Source: Neurospora crassa OR74A
Taxonomy: Eukaryota; Ascomycota; Sordariomycetes; Sordariales; Sordariaceae
DNA: 64,000 nt
Assembly (NCBI RefSeq): GCF_000182925.2
Contig: NC_026505.1
Span: forward strand, 3,162,001-3,226,000
Reading direction: 5' to 3'
Part shown: positions 1-17,234 of the stretch, piece by piece
Position numbering within the stretch: position 1 is the first letter of the stretch
How the letters are laid out: every line of letters begins with the position of its first letter
Notes under the pieces: model-generated
The model's database searches: none
The model's input: the letters and a program-made list of their open reading frames with translations, nothing else
What the model was told of the DNA's origin: nothing
Position numbers and translations under genes: made by a program

Positions 1-275
1 TGGTTTCACCAGGTCAGCACATGAATGATGTTGGAGACAGGTGATAAAGAGCGTACCAGTTGCCTTGTTCTCTGTTAAAACTTATGTTAGCGTTCATGGC
101 TTTCAGTCAATTTGTTTGCATAGGGACGTGGTCTTACTCTGGGTTTTCCTCATCTCCTCCTCAATCCTTGTATCTTATGGTCAGTTTGACTAACTCCATC
201 AAGTCGAACACGCAGGCACCGTGGAAGCGTCAATGGTGCAGCTTACTCCTTGATCTTTTCCGTAATGTTCACCAT
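1..275 (-). CDS. DRG/Rbg-family GTPase, 5' end only (partial)
   Basis: Three very short exons on the minus strand splice into the start of a developmentally regulated GTP-binding protein. Exon 275-247 codes MVNITEKIK plus two bases, exon 166-138 codes IEEEMRKTQ, and exon 71-57 codes KNKAT plus one base. Each junction has GTAAGC, GTAAGA or GTACGC donors and CAAG or ACAG acceptors, and the phases match (2, 1, 1). The product reads MVNITEKIKE-IEEEMRKTQ-KNKAT, the conserved N-terminus of DRG/Rbg GTPases, which bind translating ribosomes together with DFRP/Tma46 or Gir2. The third intron starts at 56 and runs off the window, so the GTPase domain is not visible. DRG2 type is more likely than DRG1 from the first residues, but this is not certain. 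It is divergent from cwc2. Confidence 0.8.
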
Positions 276-849
276 CTTGGCGGTTTAGGACAGGTCTGTC
301 CTTGGTATCGCTTTTACAAAAGAAACAAAGACTGAAGCGATATAACTCGAGGTAAACACCAGGCTGGCAAGCTGATGAGAAGTGAATCGGCCCTGAAAGT
401 GAAATTCAAGGTTGATGAATTACACGCTGTAAGGAACAGTAATGTCAAACATATCAGTGCGCACCCCACGTTCCCAAGTGGCAGAATTTCCCGGACAGGA
501 GGGGCAGCAGAAGTGGGTTTTGTCCTTCACCGCTTTTGGAAGACCCATAAAATCTGCGGGAGCGGAGTGGGTCTCTGTCAGCCAAGGTCGGCCCAGGCTT
601 GGAAATTCTCCAAAAGTCCAACACCCCTGGAATCTCGGAAAAGAGTCTGTGCTCTGCGAGTTTGGCCTAGACAACAAATCGTAAACCAAATTCGGCGTCA
701 TTGTCTTTTTCCACTTGTCATCGCATTTGCAGCATACGTATCCGCTATCCTCTTTCTACCCTGGCAACAAGACGCGCAACCAAAGGCCAACTGAGTACCG
801 ATACTTGCTTTCGAACCAAATCACATCTGGAATCCCAATCCGACATACC
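276..849. promoter_or_regulatory. Divergent promoter between the DRG GTPase gene and cwc2
   Basis: This 574-bp stretch separates two start codons on opposite strands and must hold both promoters and 5' leaders. The overlapping open frames in it show no recognisable protein and no splice logic. I saw no clear TATA box. Confidence 0.5.
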
Positions 850-2160
850 ATGGCCGAAGTCGATACCAGGCAAGAGGAGCCTGTCTCCGCCGTAATTGAA
901 CAAGCGCAAGCCGGAGAAGACGCGACAGACGCGCAGACACAGGAGCTTGCTCTCACCACAACGAACACCGAAGTCGCCGCCCCAACAGAGAAGAAGGTCA
1001 AAAAGATCATCCGGCGCAAGAAGAGACCGGCGCGACCTCAAATCGACCCGGCGCTAGTCAAATCCGAGCCGCCCCCGCAGACAGGAACAACGTTCAACAT
1101 CTGGTACAATAAGTGGTCCGGTGGCGATCGCGAAGACAAATACCTATCCCAAACACACGCAAAGGGAAGATGTAATATCGCCTTGGACACTGGATACACG
1201 CGCGCCGACGGAGTAGCAGGATCGTTCTTTTGTCTGTTTTTTGCGAGGGGCGTCTGTCCCAAGGGCCAGGATTGCGAGTACCTCCATCGACTACCTACAA
1301 TCCACGACATTTTCAACCCCAATGTGGACTGTTTTGGGCGCGACAAATTCAGCGACTATCGTGACGACATGGGCGGTGTGGGCAGCTTTAGCAGGCAAAA
1401 CCGGACAATTTATATTGGTAGAATCCACGTGACGGAGGACATTGAGGAGATCGTGGCCCGTCACTTTGCCGAATGGGGCCAAATAGAAAGAATACGTGTG
1501 CTCAACACGAGAGGTGTGGCGTTCGTCACTTATTCAAATGAGGTAAGCCACGGTTGCTAGCATTTTGCTTGGATGTTGAACTCGGTACTAATTCGCTGGT
1601 TACAGGCAAACGCCCAATTCGCCAAGGAAGCAATGGCCCACCAGTCACTAGACCATAACGAGATTCTCAACGTTCGCTGGGCGACAGCGGATCCCAACCC
1701 CATGGCGCAGAAACGCGAGGCAAGACGCATCGAGGAGCAAGCCGCCGAAGCCATTCGACGGGCGCTGCCTGCCGCGTATGTTGCCGAGATCGAGGGCAAA
1801 GACCCAGAGGCGCGGAAACGGAGGAAGATCGAGAGCAGTTACGGCCTGGAAGGATACGAGGCGCCAGACGAGGTACACTTTGCCCGGGGAAAGAATGCGG
1901 TCAACCCAAGGGGTCGCGAAGGGTACGAGCTGGAGGATCAGCAACTGCTCATGCTCGAAGCTGGGGAGGCTGGAGGATGGGGACAGGAGCAGGAGGAAGA
2001 GGCATATCCTCAGGAACAACAACAGAGTTCCGGTGGGATCTTGTCTGGTAGCACGCTTGCTGCGCTACAGTCTGCTAGAGTTGCAGTTGCGGCAAAACCG
2101 AAAGCACCTGTCTCGGCGGGACCGCTGGTGGCTTATGGTAGTGACGATGACAGCGACTGA
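850..2160 (+). CDS. cwc2: Pre-mRNA-splicing factor Cwc2
   Basis: Two exons (850-1542, 1606-2160; 63-nt intron) give 415 residues. Cwc2 is a spliceosomal RNA-binding protein of the Prp19-associated complex that contacts U6 snRNA and helps form the active site in the nucleus. Visible features are an acidic N-terminus with a basic KKIIRRKKRPARPQ segment, the Torus/CCCH zinc-finger region at about residues 105-155 (KGRCNIALD, then Cys residues in CLFFARGVCPKGQDC and the His of EYLH), and an RRM at about 184-260 with RNP2 TIYIGRI and RNP1 RGVAFVTY. The intron falls inside the RRM after RNP1. The tail is Glu/Gln-rich and ends in SDDDSD. The ATG at 850 gives the usual short N-terminus; an in-frame ATG at 715 lies in the divergent promoter and is unlikely. 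The order of domains is fully typical. Confidence 0.93.
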
Positions 2161-2429
2161 GACATAACTGGGAAGAAGTTATTTTGGTAATGATGATAAG
2201 AGAATGAGGCAGCAGGAGCCAGTGCATAGATGCCATTTTTGGCCTAGGAAATAATAAGATACCAAGTTAAGAGCGTTTGAACATGTGCCATACAGATTTG
2301 TGGCCATGCTTTGACTCCTCCGCCCCCTTTTCCAAGTAAACAAAAACCATTTCCCAATCACAATTCGCCCATGTACCCCTTTTCACCCTCAACTCCCGGT
2401 GCCGTCCCCCCAGTCCTCCCCTCCCCAAC

Positions 2430-3596
2430 TCAACTGTTGAAAATCCTCGAATAAAGAACCTCATGCCTACCAATCCACAAATCCATAACCGGCACGCTCT
2501 GCCCCGCCTCCTCCACGCCTCTCTCCCACTCCCTCTTCATCAACGCCCCAATCATCTCCTGCACCTGCCTGCTCGCCAGCGTCTTCTGCGCCTGGTAGGG
2601 GCCAAACATGCCCGCCCTCACCGCCGCGCTCACCAGCGCCTTCACGTGGCTAAGTAAATAAACGTAAGCTGTCTGCTCGAGCGAGAGCCCGACGAGGGCG
2701 CAGATGGCGCCGAAGAGGGGCGGGAGGTGGGCGGAGACGGGTGGAGGGTCGTTCCACCCGCTACTTCTTCCTCCGCCCGATGTCGATGGATTGCTGCTGC
2801 TGCTGGTGGTGGTGGTGGTGGTGGAAGACGGTGGTGGCGCCCCTGCAGATCTAAGCAAAGCCGAGAAAGGCTTGAGAATTGCAGCCGCCGCTTCGGCAGA
2901 AGTAGACGAAGGCGGTAGCGACGAGGACAGAGAGCGGTCCCAGATGGAAAGCAGCGCTCGGCCCTGGGCGACCGATGCTCGACGGCCGACGGTGCAGACG
3001 ATGGTTGCGTCGAGGGTGTCGTCTAGCAGGGCGAGCTGGGCTGGGTCGCGGTGGGCGGCGAGGACGTAGGGGAGCGTGGTGGACGCGTAGGAGGAGAGGG
3101 AGAGGGGGAGGAAAGAGGTGAAGGAGGGTGGTGGAAGTTTGGTTTTGGGTGGTTTGTTAGTGACAATTGATGTAGAATGCGAAGGGGAAGGAGAAGATTT
3201 GTTGTGGGCGAGGTAGGATTCGAGACCGCTGCTGAAGGCGAAGGATCCGAGAGGCAGCGCGGAGTCGGAAAGGAGGAGGAGGAAGTGGTTGGCTGTGGAG
3301 TGGAGGATGGTTTGGGACGGGGAGGGGACTGGAGGGTTTGTGTTAGTGAGGGTTTTGTGTTATGATGAGAGTCTTGATCGATGGAGTCGAGTACAAGAAA
3401 AGAAAGGGAAGGGTAGAACAAGGTGCAACTCACCTGGTATCACCCCAAGATTGGACTCTTGCACGACACTCCGCTGTTGCTGAGCCTGTCTTTGTCTCTC
3501 TTTGGCTTCCGCCAGGCGTCTTTCTAGATCGGCGATCTCATCCTCAATTGCTTCGGCATCGTTGGATAAAGCTCTCTCATGTTGTAGTTGTGACAT
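2430..3596 (-). CDS. ureF: Urease accessory protein UreF
   Basis: Two exons on the minus strand (3596-3434 and 3328-2430; 105-nt intron) give 353 residues. UreF works with UreD/UreH and UreG to deliver nickel to apo-urease in the cytoplasm. The diagnostic UreF motif is at about residues 79-92 (LPLGSFAFSSGLES). The all-helical body follows, with PYVLAAHRDPAQLALLDD and a C-terminal helix region containing ALVSAAVRAGMFGPYQ. The N-terminus carries a short coiled-coil segment (DEIADLERRLAEAKERQ), and a low-complexity Ser/Thr/Gly loop near residues 205-235 comes from a (GGT)n tract; both make it longer than bacterial UreF (about 230 residues). An in-frame ATG at 3608 would add four residues. It runs in the same direction as cut12 but with a 607-bp gap, so it has its own promoter. 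Confidence 0.85.
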
Positions 3597-4203
3597 GTTT
3601 ACTGTCATGGACCAATTCGGCGTTATTTTTGCGCTATTCGTGAGTTGACTGGAGAAACTTCTCTTGTCATGGGTGGTGATAGCAACACACCGCTGGGTTC
3701 GTTGATGGTTGTTGTTGCTAAGAGGCATTTGTAAAGCGGGGCAACCCTGCGGTCTCTTATCAACGATGCATCGTTTCTTGTTATACCTAGAAAATCAACA
3801 TTGTGGGTGAACGCCTCAATCGAACGAAGAACCAAGATGAGCGGAACCCATCGGCATCAGATGTGATTATTCTGTTCCATCGCTTCGGTCGTGCTGTAGA
3901 CTCGTCGCTAGCTTTTCTCATAAAAGATGGACGCCGAATAACACTATTATAATAGGCACAACGTAGCGATCCCTAGATAAGGAAACCCATATCCCCTTGA
4001 CCCTTAAACACCACGCAATGCTTCCTCCTGTGATATAAACAGTGACCGTAACCCAACCAATTCCAGCCTGGCCGTTTCAGAACCGAGATCATCTGACACC
4101 CGGCCTCTACTGAAGCCTTTCCCTTGCCACACGTTTGCCCGCCATGTACATATGAAGCTACAGACATTATCGCCACGAAGAATAAGTGGTATGCATACCT
4201 CTA
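3597..4203. promoter_or_regulatory. ureF promoter and leader; cut12 3' end
   Basis: A 607-bp gap between two minus-strand genes. It must hold the ureF promoter and the cut12 3' UTR. The ureF frame is open upstream to 3728 with further ATGs, so a longer N-terminus cannot be excluded. Nothing else was recognised. Confidence 0.4.
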
Positions 4204-6522
4204 TTAAGGCCACAGGTTCTCCTTATTCCTGTCGCCCAGACCCCTCTCCCTTTCGGCTCTTTTGCGCTGCAATCGAGCAATGGCTGCTGCCCGGCGGTCT
4301 GCGGGAAGTGTTGTGGATGCGGACGTCTTCGGAGGGGGTGTTATGCTACCGACGTTCCAGACAGAGCTGCTGTCAATGTCAAACCCTTCCAAACGCGCAA
4401 TGTTTGAATGCGGCACCACATCTGGTTTGAAGGGCTCAAGATCCGGCACCTTGAAGGAGTGAGAAGTGGGAGCCTTGAATGGCTCGAGCTCGGGCACTTC
4501 GTTGGAGAGAGGCCGGGCGATACGCGTCATCCTCGTGGTTGGCAATTGAGAGCCAGCGTTAGCAGCCGCTGTTGCCGTCGCCTTAGTGCTCGTCCATGGC
4601 TTGTTCAGCTTCTTGCCTAGAATGTCCTCCAAGCTGGACTTTGTGCGGAGAGTCCTGGCAGCGGCAGATGAGCCGGCTGTCGTGGTAGTCCCTGCTGTTG
4701 TCCTATGCGAGGTGGCTGCCCGCTCAGGCTGGCTGGTCGTCCACGAAGGTGCTTGTTGCTTCGCGGCTTCACCGAATCCTAGAGGCTTTTTGCCCATGTC
4801 TGCCTCTACCTTCTCTCGAAACGCACGAGAAGAAACCAACGCATCGTCCTCGTAGCTGTACCGCTTGATGTCGCCCGTAATGGTCCTGATTCTTTTCTGG
4901 GCTCCGGCAGCTGGTGCGGGAGCCAAAAGCCCTCGTTGGATGCTTGTTTTCCTGAGAGCATCTAGCTCCTTGAACAGCAATGTGCTCTCCTCCTCGGCCG
5001 ATTCCAGGAACTTGAGTGCTTCTTCTCGGTCATTTGCCTCCTTGACCTTGTCGTGGCTCGCTTTCAATTTCGCCTCCAGGTTCTTCATCCGCGCCGCCCA
5101 CTTGGACTCGATCGTCTCTGCCTTGAGGGTTGCAATCTCCTGCTGAAGTTCGGATATTTTGTCGTTCTTCTTTTCCAAAACTTCCCTCGCTTCGACATAT
5201 CGGGATTTGGCGTCCTCCTTCAACTTGTTATAATCTGCCCTGAGTTTTTGAAGTTCATTGTCCTTTACCAGATTCTCATTCTTGGATTCGGCCAGCCGTT
5301 TCTCCAAGTCCTTGACCTTGAAATTGCTCAGCACCACCTCACTGTTGAGTTTCTTATTCTCCTCGGCGAGTGCGGTGGCTCGTTGCTCGGCGAATTTTAG
5401 CTCAGTCTTCATTCGGCCCCGCTCGTCCCGAAGCTTTCCAAGTTCCCTAACCTGTGACCTAGCCTTCCTAAGCTCTCGCTGGGCCTCCAAAAGTGTCCGA
5501 TGAGTTCTTGGCGATGCAATCCGTCGTTTGTATGAAGCATGGCTCCCGGCCTGATAGTCATTATGATCCTCTTCATCTTCGCGCAGTATCTCTTCCAATT
5601 CCTCGACCTGGGCCCTGTACTCTTGCGCCAAAGCCTTTTGCCGATTAAGCTCTTCTATCAAGCCGTTGTTGGGCTCGACACCACCTCGCTTCGAATAGAC
5701 ATTGACGTGGCGCGTCATCTCGGCAATTTGCTCCTCCATTTGCTGGACCCTCTCCTGTTCCTCCTTGAGCTTCTTGTTCAAGTCGACGGCCTCGGCATCT
5801 TTCAGTTTGGCGTAGGACTTTGCGAGCTGCTTGTATCTAACCAGCTTCTCCATTTCCGCCCTCGCATCCGCGTGATACTTTTCGAACTCGGCCTTCCAGT
5901 ACCTTCCAGAACGCGAGTGTGGTTCGTTGAGATCGACTGTGGCATCTGTGATATCTGTTTCGAGATCCGAGTCGTCATAATACTCGACATCATCTTCATC
6001 CCATGCATCTTCGGCCGAAAACGTCTTGACACCAGTATCTGCGGTTTGCGGCCTGGTCCGTGAATTTTCGAGAATTTCGGTCAATCGGGTCTTTGGTTTC
6101 GAGGCCTGACCGTCAGTGCCAAGGCCGCCCGTCGCGGTCAAATCCAGGGCCGATCCCGCCTTAACGCCATGACCAAAGGAAACGCGTTTGCGACGGGCTG
6201 CGCCGACGCCTGGAGTCAAGAGAATGCCGTTCGGTTTCGTCGGTGATCGATGAGGACCGGGCATAGGGGCGGTTTTCTTCGAATCTTTGGCGGGTGTGCC
6301 GAACAAGGCAGTCTTCAAGGCGCGCACAGCGAAGACCGGCGCTGGAGTATCGGGGACATCGAGCTGGTTGGTAGATTCATCTGGGCCAAATGGTCAGACT
6401 CAACAATGAGGAATAAATGCGCTGAGGCTCCTGCAATGGCCTGCAACCGTACCGGCATCGGGTGCGCCCTGTGCATTTTGCGCAGTCGAGTTATTGTTTC
6501 GCCGCAACGCCCAACTAATCAT
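4204..6522 (-). CDS. cut12: Cut12-type spindle pole body-associated protein
   Basis: Two exons on the minus strand (6522-6453 and 6380-4204; 72-nt intron with a CTGAC branch site) give 748 residues. Fission yeast Cut12 anchors the mitotic spindle pole body in the nuclear envelope and controls Plo1/Cdc25-dependent mitotic entry. Recognition rests on the N-terminal block LDVPDTPAPVFAVRALKTAL, then LFGTPAK and the NGILLTPGVGAARRKRVSFG segment at about residues 75-95, followed by a long coiled coil (about 170-470) and a basic C-terminus (RRAAAIARLQRKRAERERG). The first exon is only 70 nt and codes MISWALRRNNNSTAQ; it was found from splice phase and the conserved SW start. Family members vary in the tail, so the function is inferred from the N-terminal domain. 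Confidence 0.87.
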
Positions 6523-7731
6523 TGTGTCGGTCGGCGATGGATGAAGAAGCTGAAGCGAGGTCTAGCGCAGCATACTCTGGGCGGTCGGCGATGGGGGAAA
6601 TAGGCCCCTCGAATACGATTCGCGCGATAAGGTGGGAGAATTGGTTGATGGTGGTGATGGAGGTTGTAGAGGTAAGAATGGGATCGGATTCGCGGGCTGC
6701 AGTTGTGTGTCGCAGCTGAGTCGAGAGCAATGGGAGTGGAAGAACTAATCCTGTTTGATGGGCGAGTGGGTGATTTGTTTACTCTTTCCCTGAACAGGAC
6801 AGACGGGAGCCAATGAGAATCGGGATGAGAAGTGGAGGACGAACGGGATGGATGAAGCTGACCTGATGGCTCGTCCCGCCATCCATCCGTTCAGCGTCCT
6901 GTCAGTGTGGTCCAGTGCCATTCAGTTCCAAGCAAACAGACGGGAGCGCGGCAAAGATCTCAATTCAGGTTCAGATTCCCAAGTGGGACCTACTGCAGGG
7001 TCTCCACTTGTGCCTCTATCATGTATTCTTTGCTCCGACCCCACTTGCAAGTGTTCGCCACGGTCCATCCATCCCTCGGCCGGTGAACCTTGAGAACCTG
7101 GAACCCGCTACCCAGCTACCTACATACCTAGCCTAGGCACCTGCTGTGAAGATAAGTACACTACATATGTCGTGAGGTAGGTAGTACTGGACTGCCCGTA
7201 CCCGCTCACAGCGGTGGGAACTTCCTAGTTAACAAAGTACTTAGTTTATCGGGACTCGCTGGGGGAACCTTATCAGCCAGGCTCGAGCTGAACAGCGGAA
7301 TGGATGCTGTTGTCGTGGACTCGGGCTCTGGACCATCCTGTTGTTGGGGACCTTCACGGGTCTTCATTTCCATTCCAAGTCACAGTTGGAGTCATCCAAC
7401 GAGTCACCCACTCACTTGTCCACTTCACCCATCTTACATCCATCCATCTCCTCTGCTCCCACTCACTTTTGGAAACGCGACCGTTGACCACGTCACTTCG
7501 TTTCCACCCAACCTTCACCCTTGCCCTTCCACCTTGTCTTCCCTTTCCCGCATCTGAACCCAGTCTACCACGAGAAAAGATGGGCTCCGCTCAGTGAAGT
7601 CTCGCAGCCATCTCGGCTGTGTCCGTTGCATAAGGCCTAATATACCAGACCAACCCCCTTTCCACAACGACTAACAAGACTCACTGATTAATAACAAGCA
7701 TCTCTGCCCAGCAGAACCGGGTCTCGCAATA
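6523..7731. promoter_or_regulatory. Divergent promoter region of cut12 and cpc-3
   Basis: A 1.2-kb gap between divergent genes. It holds TACCTA/TAGGTA words at 7116-7131 and 7174-7187, a CT-rich stretch at about 7375-7560, and two GAGTCA half-sites near 7391 and 7400 that resemble CPC1/GCN4 half-sites. The last few hundred bases are probably the cpc-3 5' leader. No gene was recognised. Confidence 0.4.
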
Positions 7732-12893
<5,162 letters not shown>

Positions 12894-14790
12894 TCGGGTC
12901 GGCAGGGTATTGAAGCCCTGGGGAGGTGCCTAGCTGGGTAGGATACGTTGGCGATGGTGGGTTGGATGTGTGTATAATAGGTATACAGTTGTAAGGCTAG
13001 TAATCCCACCCGAAGGCATCACTGCTCTTTCAAATCGTCCGATGTTCCTCTTGCTTTTCGTCTATGGTGATCCCCTGAAACACCAACTCAACCTGAGTCA
13101 GCCTCCTATACAGAACCCTAACCCTTCTGTCACAAGTGAAACGCCCAACCATCTCACTACGGGAAGATCACCCTGCTGGCCAACAAGAAGTTCGTTCGCA
13201 CACAAGAAGCCAGGAAGAAGACCGATTGCGGAGGAACTGACCATCAAGGTCCTTGCCTACTGTTACCCACCGGATCTTCTAACTGCCTGGCACGGACGTT
13301 TCCCATCCATGGTTTACGAGAAAATGGGAACCGCTGCCAGTATGCAAACGAATCGATCCATCTTCTTCCCTCATGTTGGGCAACACGTTACCTGTACCTA
13401 CTCTTATTTACAGCAAAGTGTTGTGAATGACGGGTATATGATGCTTGGAAACAGATGCGAATGTGGATTCGATTTAAGGCATCGATCATTTGTTGTCTGG
13501 GCAGTCAACAGGACAACATGGAACTGCGTCACTTCTTTGTAGCTTCAGTGGACCGTGACGGGATCTAGTGTACTTGGGAAATTGTTAGTGCATCCTCTGA
13601 AACATCCGATAACTGCAATTCTGACCACCACCAATATGCCCTATCACCATGGGATGCTCATTTGTCAGTGGCAAAGGAACTGCACCGTCGTGTCGTCCCG
13701 TCTCCTTGCGGGTAGATTGTACATGATTGTCTGATGGGCCCCCCCTTTGCCAGAGAAAAAAAAAAAAAAAAAGGCCGTTCTGGGAGGTTCCGCCTGCTTT
13801 GTAAAGGTTGACGGGCAATTACAATACGATAATATGGAAGGGCGGGGATTACGGCCTCCCTCCTTTGACGATACTCCTGTCAGGTGTATTGGTCTTATGT
13901 AGAGGTAGGTACCTATGCCGAGAGCCCGAGACCGCCATTGTGCAGCGGTGTTGACCACCATTAACAAACGTAAGGCGAGACATGCAGTTGTTAGGATTCC
14001 TCAGTGCCTCGCTCAGCTCGGCTGCTGCACCACCATGGGAGAAGGAAGTTGGGCAATGACGGGACCATCACAAATGGTCTGGGTCGGTTGCTTCGTGTAG
14101 ACTTAGGTTAAGTTGAGAGTGCGTGCTAGAGACTGCCCAACCTTCTATCCGGGTCCTCGCTCCGAGGAACCCAAGGGAAGCGTGACCCTGCCATGATTCC
14201 ATCGCTCACATCGTAGTAGTGTAGTTCACACACCTTTTCCTGATCCGGTTGTGACGTTCGTACGCCCTTCCACTTTTCCTCCCGTCTGACCCTGCTTTCT
14301 CCTGACTCGCAACCTCTCTATTGTTCCAGATTGTCACCGCCCAGCCCTTGATTTCCAACCCACTTCCCAAAGACCACCATCGTGACAAACCGTGAACTTC
14401 TATCCCGACCGTCCGTGCTTCCATAGAGTCTGTTCCCATTGTTTGGTTATCGTTATCATTCCATCCCTCTTCAAAAGATCAATACCCACCCCGGCCTTCA
14501 CCACCGACCGTCTAACAATCTTCCCCAAACACCCGCCCGCCTCTTGCCAACATCCCCTCAAACTACAAATACCACCATTTTCCTCTCGAGGCCCCCGATC
14601 TTGCGCACGAGAGGGATCTTCGTCAGCACTTTACGTGTCGATCCCTTGACGAGCCACCACAACATATCTACTTCACCACCACCGCCACCACCAACGAAGT
14701 AAAGTGGGCTTTTCCAGCGGCAGCCCATTCTTTCTTTTGTCAACCTCCGCCACCGGCACCTCGCCTTCACTTCCGTAACCACATTTTGCC
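12894..14790. other. Intergenic region between cpc-3 and the Cdc34-type E2 gene
   Basis: A 1.9-kb stretch holding the cpc-3 3' UTR and the promoter and leader of the E2 gene. It contains a full TGAGTCA (13094-13100), the consensus for bZIP factors such as CPC1, a telomere-like AACCCTAACCC (13114-13124), an A17 run (13756-13772) and a TAGGTAGGTACC word (13902-13915). The last 400 bases are pyrimidine-rich, as expected of a leader. The 190-codon frame at 12970-13542 shows no recognisable protein. Confidence 0.4.
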
Positions 14791-15643
14791 ATGTCGTACA
14801 GGACAACAGCGTCGGGCGCTACAACGCGCCTGATGAGTGAGATGAAGGCGCTACGAAAGGAGAAGTGGATTCACTTTGAAGATGTACGTCCTAGTACCGT
14901 TCGTTTTTTCTCCTTTGCCGGTCTGTCGTTCGCGGGCGCAGTACCGGCACGTCGATTCTAGTATCACTATACCTTCACTACGGAACCTAGACTGACCCTC
15001 ACTTCTTTGGCGCAAACAGGACGATTCTGCGACCCTCAACATCCTCAAGTGGCGCTTCGGCCTCATGGTCATCAACCCCGACAGCGCCTTTAACGGGGGG
15101 TACTTCAGGGCCGAGATGGTATTTTCGGACGAATACCCCTACCAGCCGCCCAAGTTCCGCTTCCTGATCCCCATCACCCACCCCAATGTGTATCCGGACG
15201 GCCAGCTCTGCATCTCGATCCTGCACACACCCGGCGAGGACCTCATGTCTGGCGAGCAGGCTAGCGAGCGTTGGTCGCCGCTCCAGGGCGCCGAGAGTGT
15301 GCTGAGGTCGGTTCTGTTGCTGCTGGACGACCCTGAAATCAATAGCCCCGCCAACGTGGACGCGGGCGTCATGTACCGCGACCGCCGAGAGGATTACAAC
15401 AAGAAGGCCCGGGAAACGGTGGAGAGATCAAAGAAGGATATCCCGCCAGGATTCGAGATGCCGGTCAGCTTTGAGGAAAAGCCGCCTCCGAAGGCCGAGA
15501 ACGACGACGATTTTTGGGCCGAGTCGGATGAGGAGTTTGACTTTGGTGGTAGTGACACCGGGGATGACGACGAGATGGAGGACTTTGAGGACGGGGAGGA
15601 AGGGAGCGAGGATGACGACGACGATTCCAACTCCAAGCAATAG
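14791..15643 (+). CDS. cdc34: Ubiquitin-conjugating enzyme E2, Cdc34 (UBC3) type
   Basis: Two exons (14791-14883 and 15020-15643; 136-nt intron) give 238 residues. Cdc34 is the E2 that works with SCF ubiquitin ligases and builds Lys48-linked chains on cell-cycle regulators. The UBC fold spans about residues 8-185. The HPNVYPDGQLCISILH block has the active-site Cys at residue 95, the same position as in yeast Cdc34 by memory. The acidic loop insert after the active site (TPGEDLMSGEQASERWSP) and the SPANVDAGVMYR segment are marks of the Cdc34/Ube2R/Ube2G class. The C-terminal tail is strongly acidic (DDEMEDFEDGEEGSEDDDDD), as in Cdc34, where it binds the cullin basic canyon. A Ube2G/Ubc7-type assignment is possible but would not explain the tail. 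Confidence 0.88.
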
Positions 15644-17234
15644 AAGGACTTGCTTGCTTACTTGCTTGTTGTTCCTTCAACAGCAGCAGCAACCGTTTTT
15701 ATCGCCGTTGTCAAGCTGGGCTGGGTCTGGTTCGGGTCAGGATGGTGATGATATACCTTTCTCTTTCTTATTCTTGTTCTGCTTCAACCCGTCATATTTG
15801 CATAGCGTCGGGGACACTCGCGGTGTGTTTGGGCGTTTTCGTGGTCTCCCAAGCAGGCATATCTGGTGGGAATTTCATTGGTCGCTTTTTTTTTTTCTTT
15901 TTTTTTTTTACATACAGAGACACACCGTCACCCAAGTACTTGCCTATCCTCAGCCACAATGTTCTTGCACAGCGGAAGACATTGGCAAAGACGGGAAGCG
16001 GTCTGGCTTCATAGTAACATAGAATACATTTAGCGGAAACGTCTAGACTAGAGCTATAGACTCAACTTTCGTTTTCATGGAGCGATGAGCGGATGTAGCC
16101 CCGCGATGGCATCGCTGAGTTCAGAGAGCCGAATAGCCCGTCTGGAGCCCGTGCACGATGTCAGAGCCCAAGACCTCCGTCCCTTGACACATAACAGTGA
16201 AGAGGGGCCCGGGCCTTGGGGATGTCCCCTCAGCGACCGAGCAGTTGACCTCCGAAGCCCCTCCATCATCCCCTCATGAGATACCCATTTCTGTACAGCA
16301 AGTGAAATTTGTGAGCAGGCCGAAACCGATGAGAAACCGAAGGATACCTGCCCGACGCTCCAAGATCATCATGATGCATCTCTTCTTTGGCTTTTGTTGT
16401 CATCGTCCACGTTTACCCCGGCCCTCAGCCAAAACCTAACGGAGTGCCTCAATACCTTTCCCCCCATTCCCCGCAGTTTTTGCCATCAATCAAAAGCTGC
16501 CCCTGCCGCCTTGTTTGTGTACCTACTGTACATAGTACGTACAGGGCTCGGGTACCTCATCAAGCAGCTCTTGCATTTCATTGTCTGACAACGTAAAGGC
16601 AAACAACATCCCAATCTGGCTTCCCATCATCTCGTTCGCCCTGTCTTCGTCCAAACAGCAACAACAACAATAACAACAAAAAGTAAAAGCAGGGCTATCC
16701 TTCGCCCACTTCATCCTTTTCGCTCTTAAAGCCAGCAAAGTAGCTCGACAAACGCCAAGAAATAGTACATTCCAAACGTCTCCTGCCCCGGACCCCCGGT
16801 CCCGTCTCGCAGGCCCTGCCCATCAAGGTCACCATCGCTGCCCCGCCGATCCGATATCATTAAGTCAGAGTAGCCTACGCAAACCTCAACTTACCAACTC
16901 TCTCCTACTCGCTTCGGCAATCCGATCGCCATACAATTCGCCGCCCCTCTCTGACCCAACTTACAGCTTTACATAAACCGATAGGGCTTTTTGCAATCAG
17001 GATTCTTTTCTCTTCTTGACCGACGCAAGCTGCTTCCCTCCCCTCCACCCCTGTGGCCAAAGTATCTCTCGATCAGTGGCAGCCCAGCTACGTCTCAACC
17101 ACCTGCGGCACGCTCCGACCAGGGGCGCGAAACGCTGGGACTGTTGGCGGCACATAGTGAACGAGCGCAAGAGCCGACTACAATTCGCACGACGGTGATA
17201 CGGCTAGCGGCGCAAAAGAGGAACATCGGACACC
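15644..17234. other. Intergenic region between cdc34 and the UBA/UIM gene
   Basis: A 1.6-kb stretch with the cdc34 3' UTR and the upstream region of the next gene. It contains two neighbouring T runs broken by one C (about 15888-15910) and CAACAA repeats near 16660-16680. No conserved reading frame or RNA gene was recognised. Confidence 0.4.

Noticed and set aside
375-794. A 139-codon open frame upstream of cwc2
   Set aside because: It fills the divergent promoter between two firmly placed start codons and resembles nothing.
12970-13542. A 190-codon open frame on the plus strand after cpc-3
   Set aside because: About one frame of this length is expected by chance in 64 kb. The composition is unlike neighbouring genes and no motif is recognisable; it begins in the cpc-3 3' UTR.
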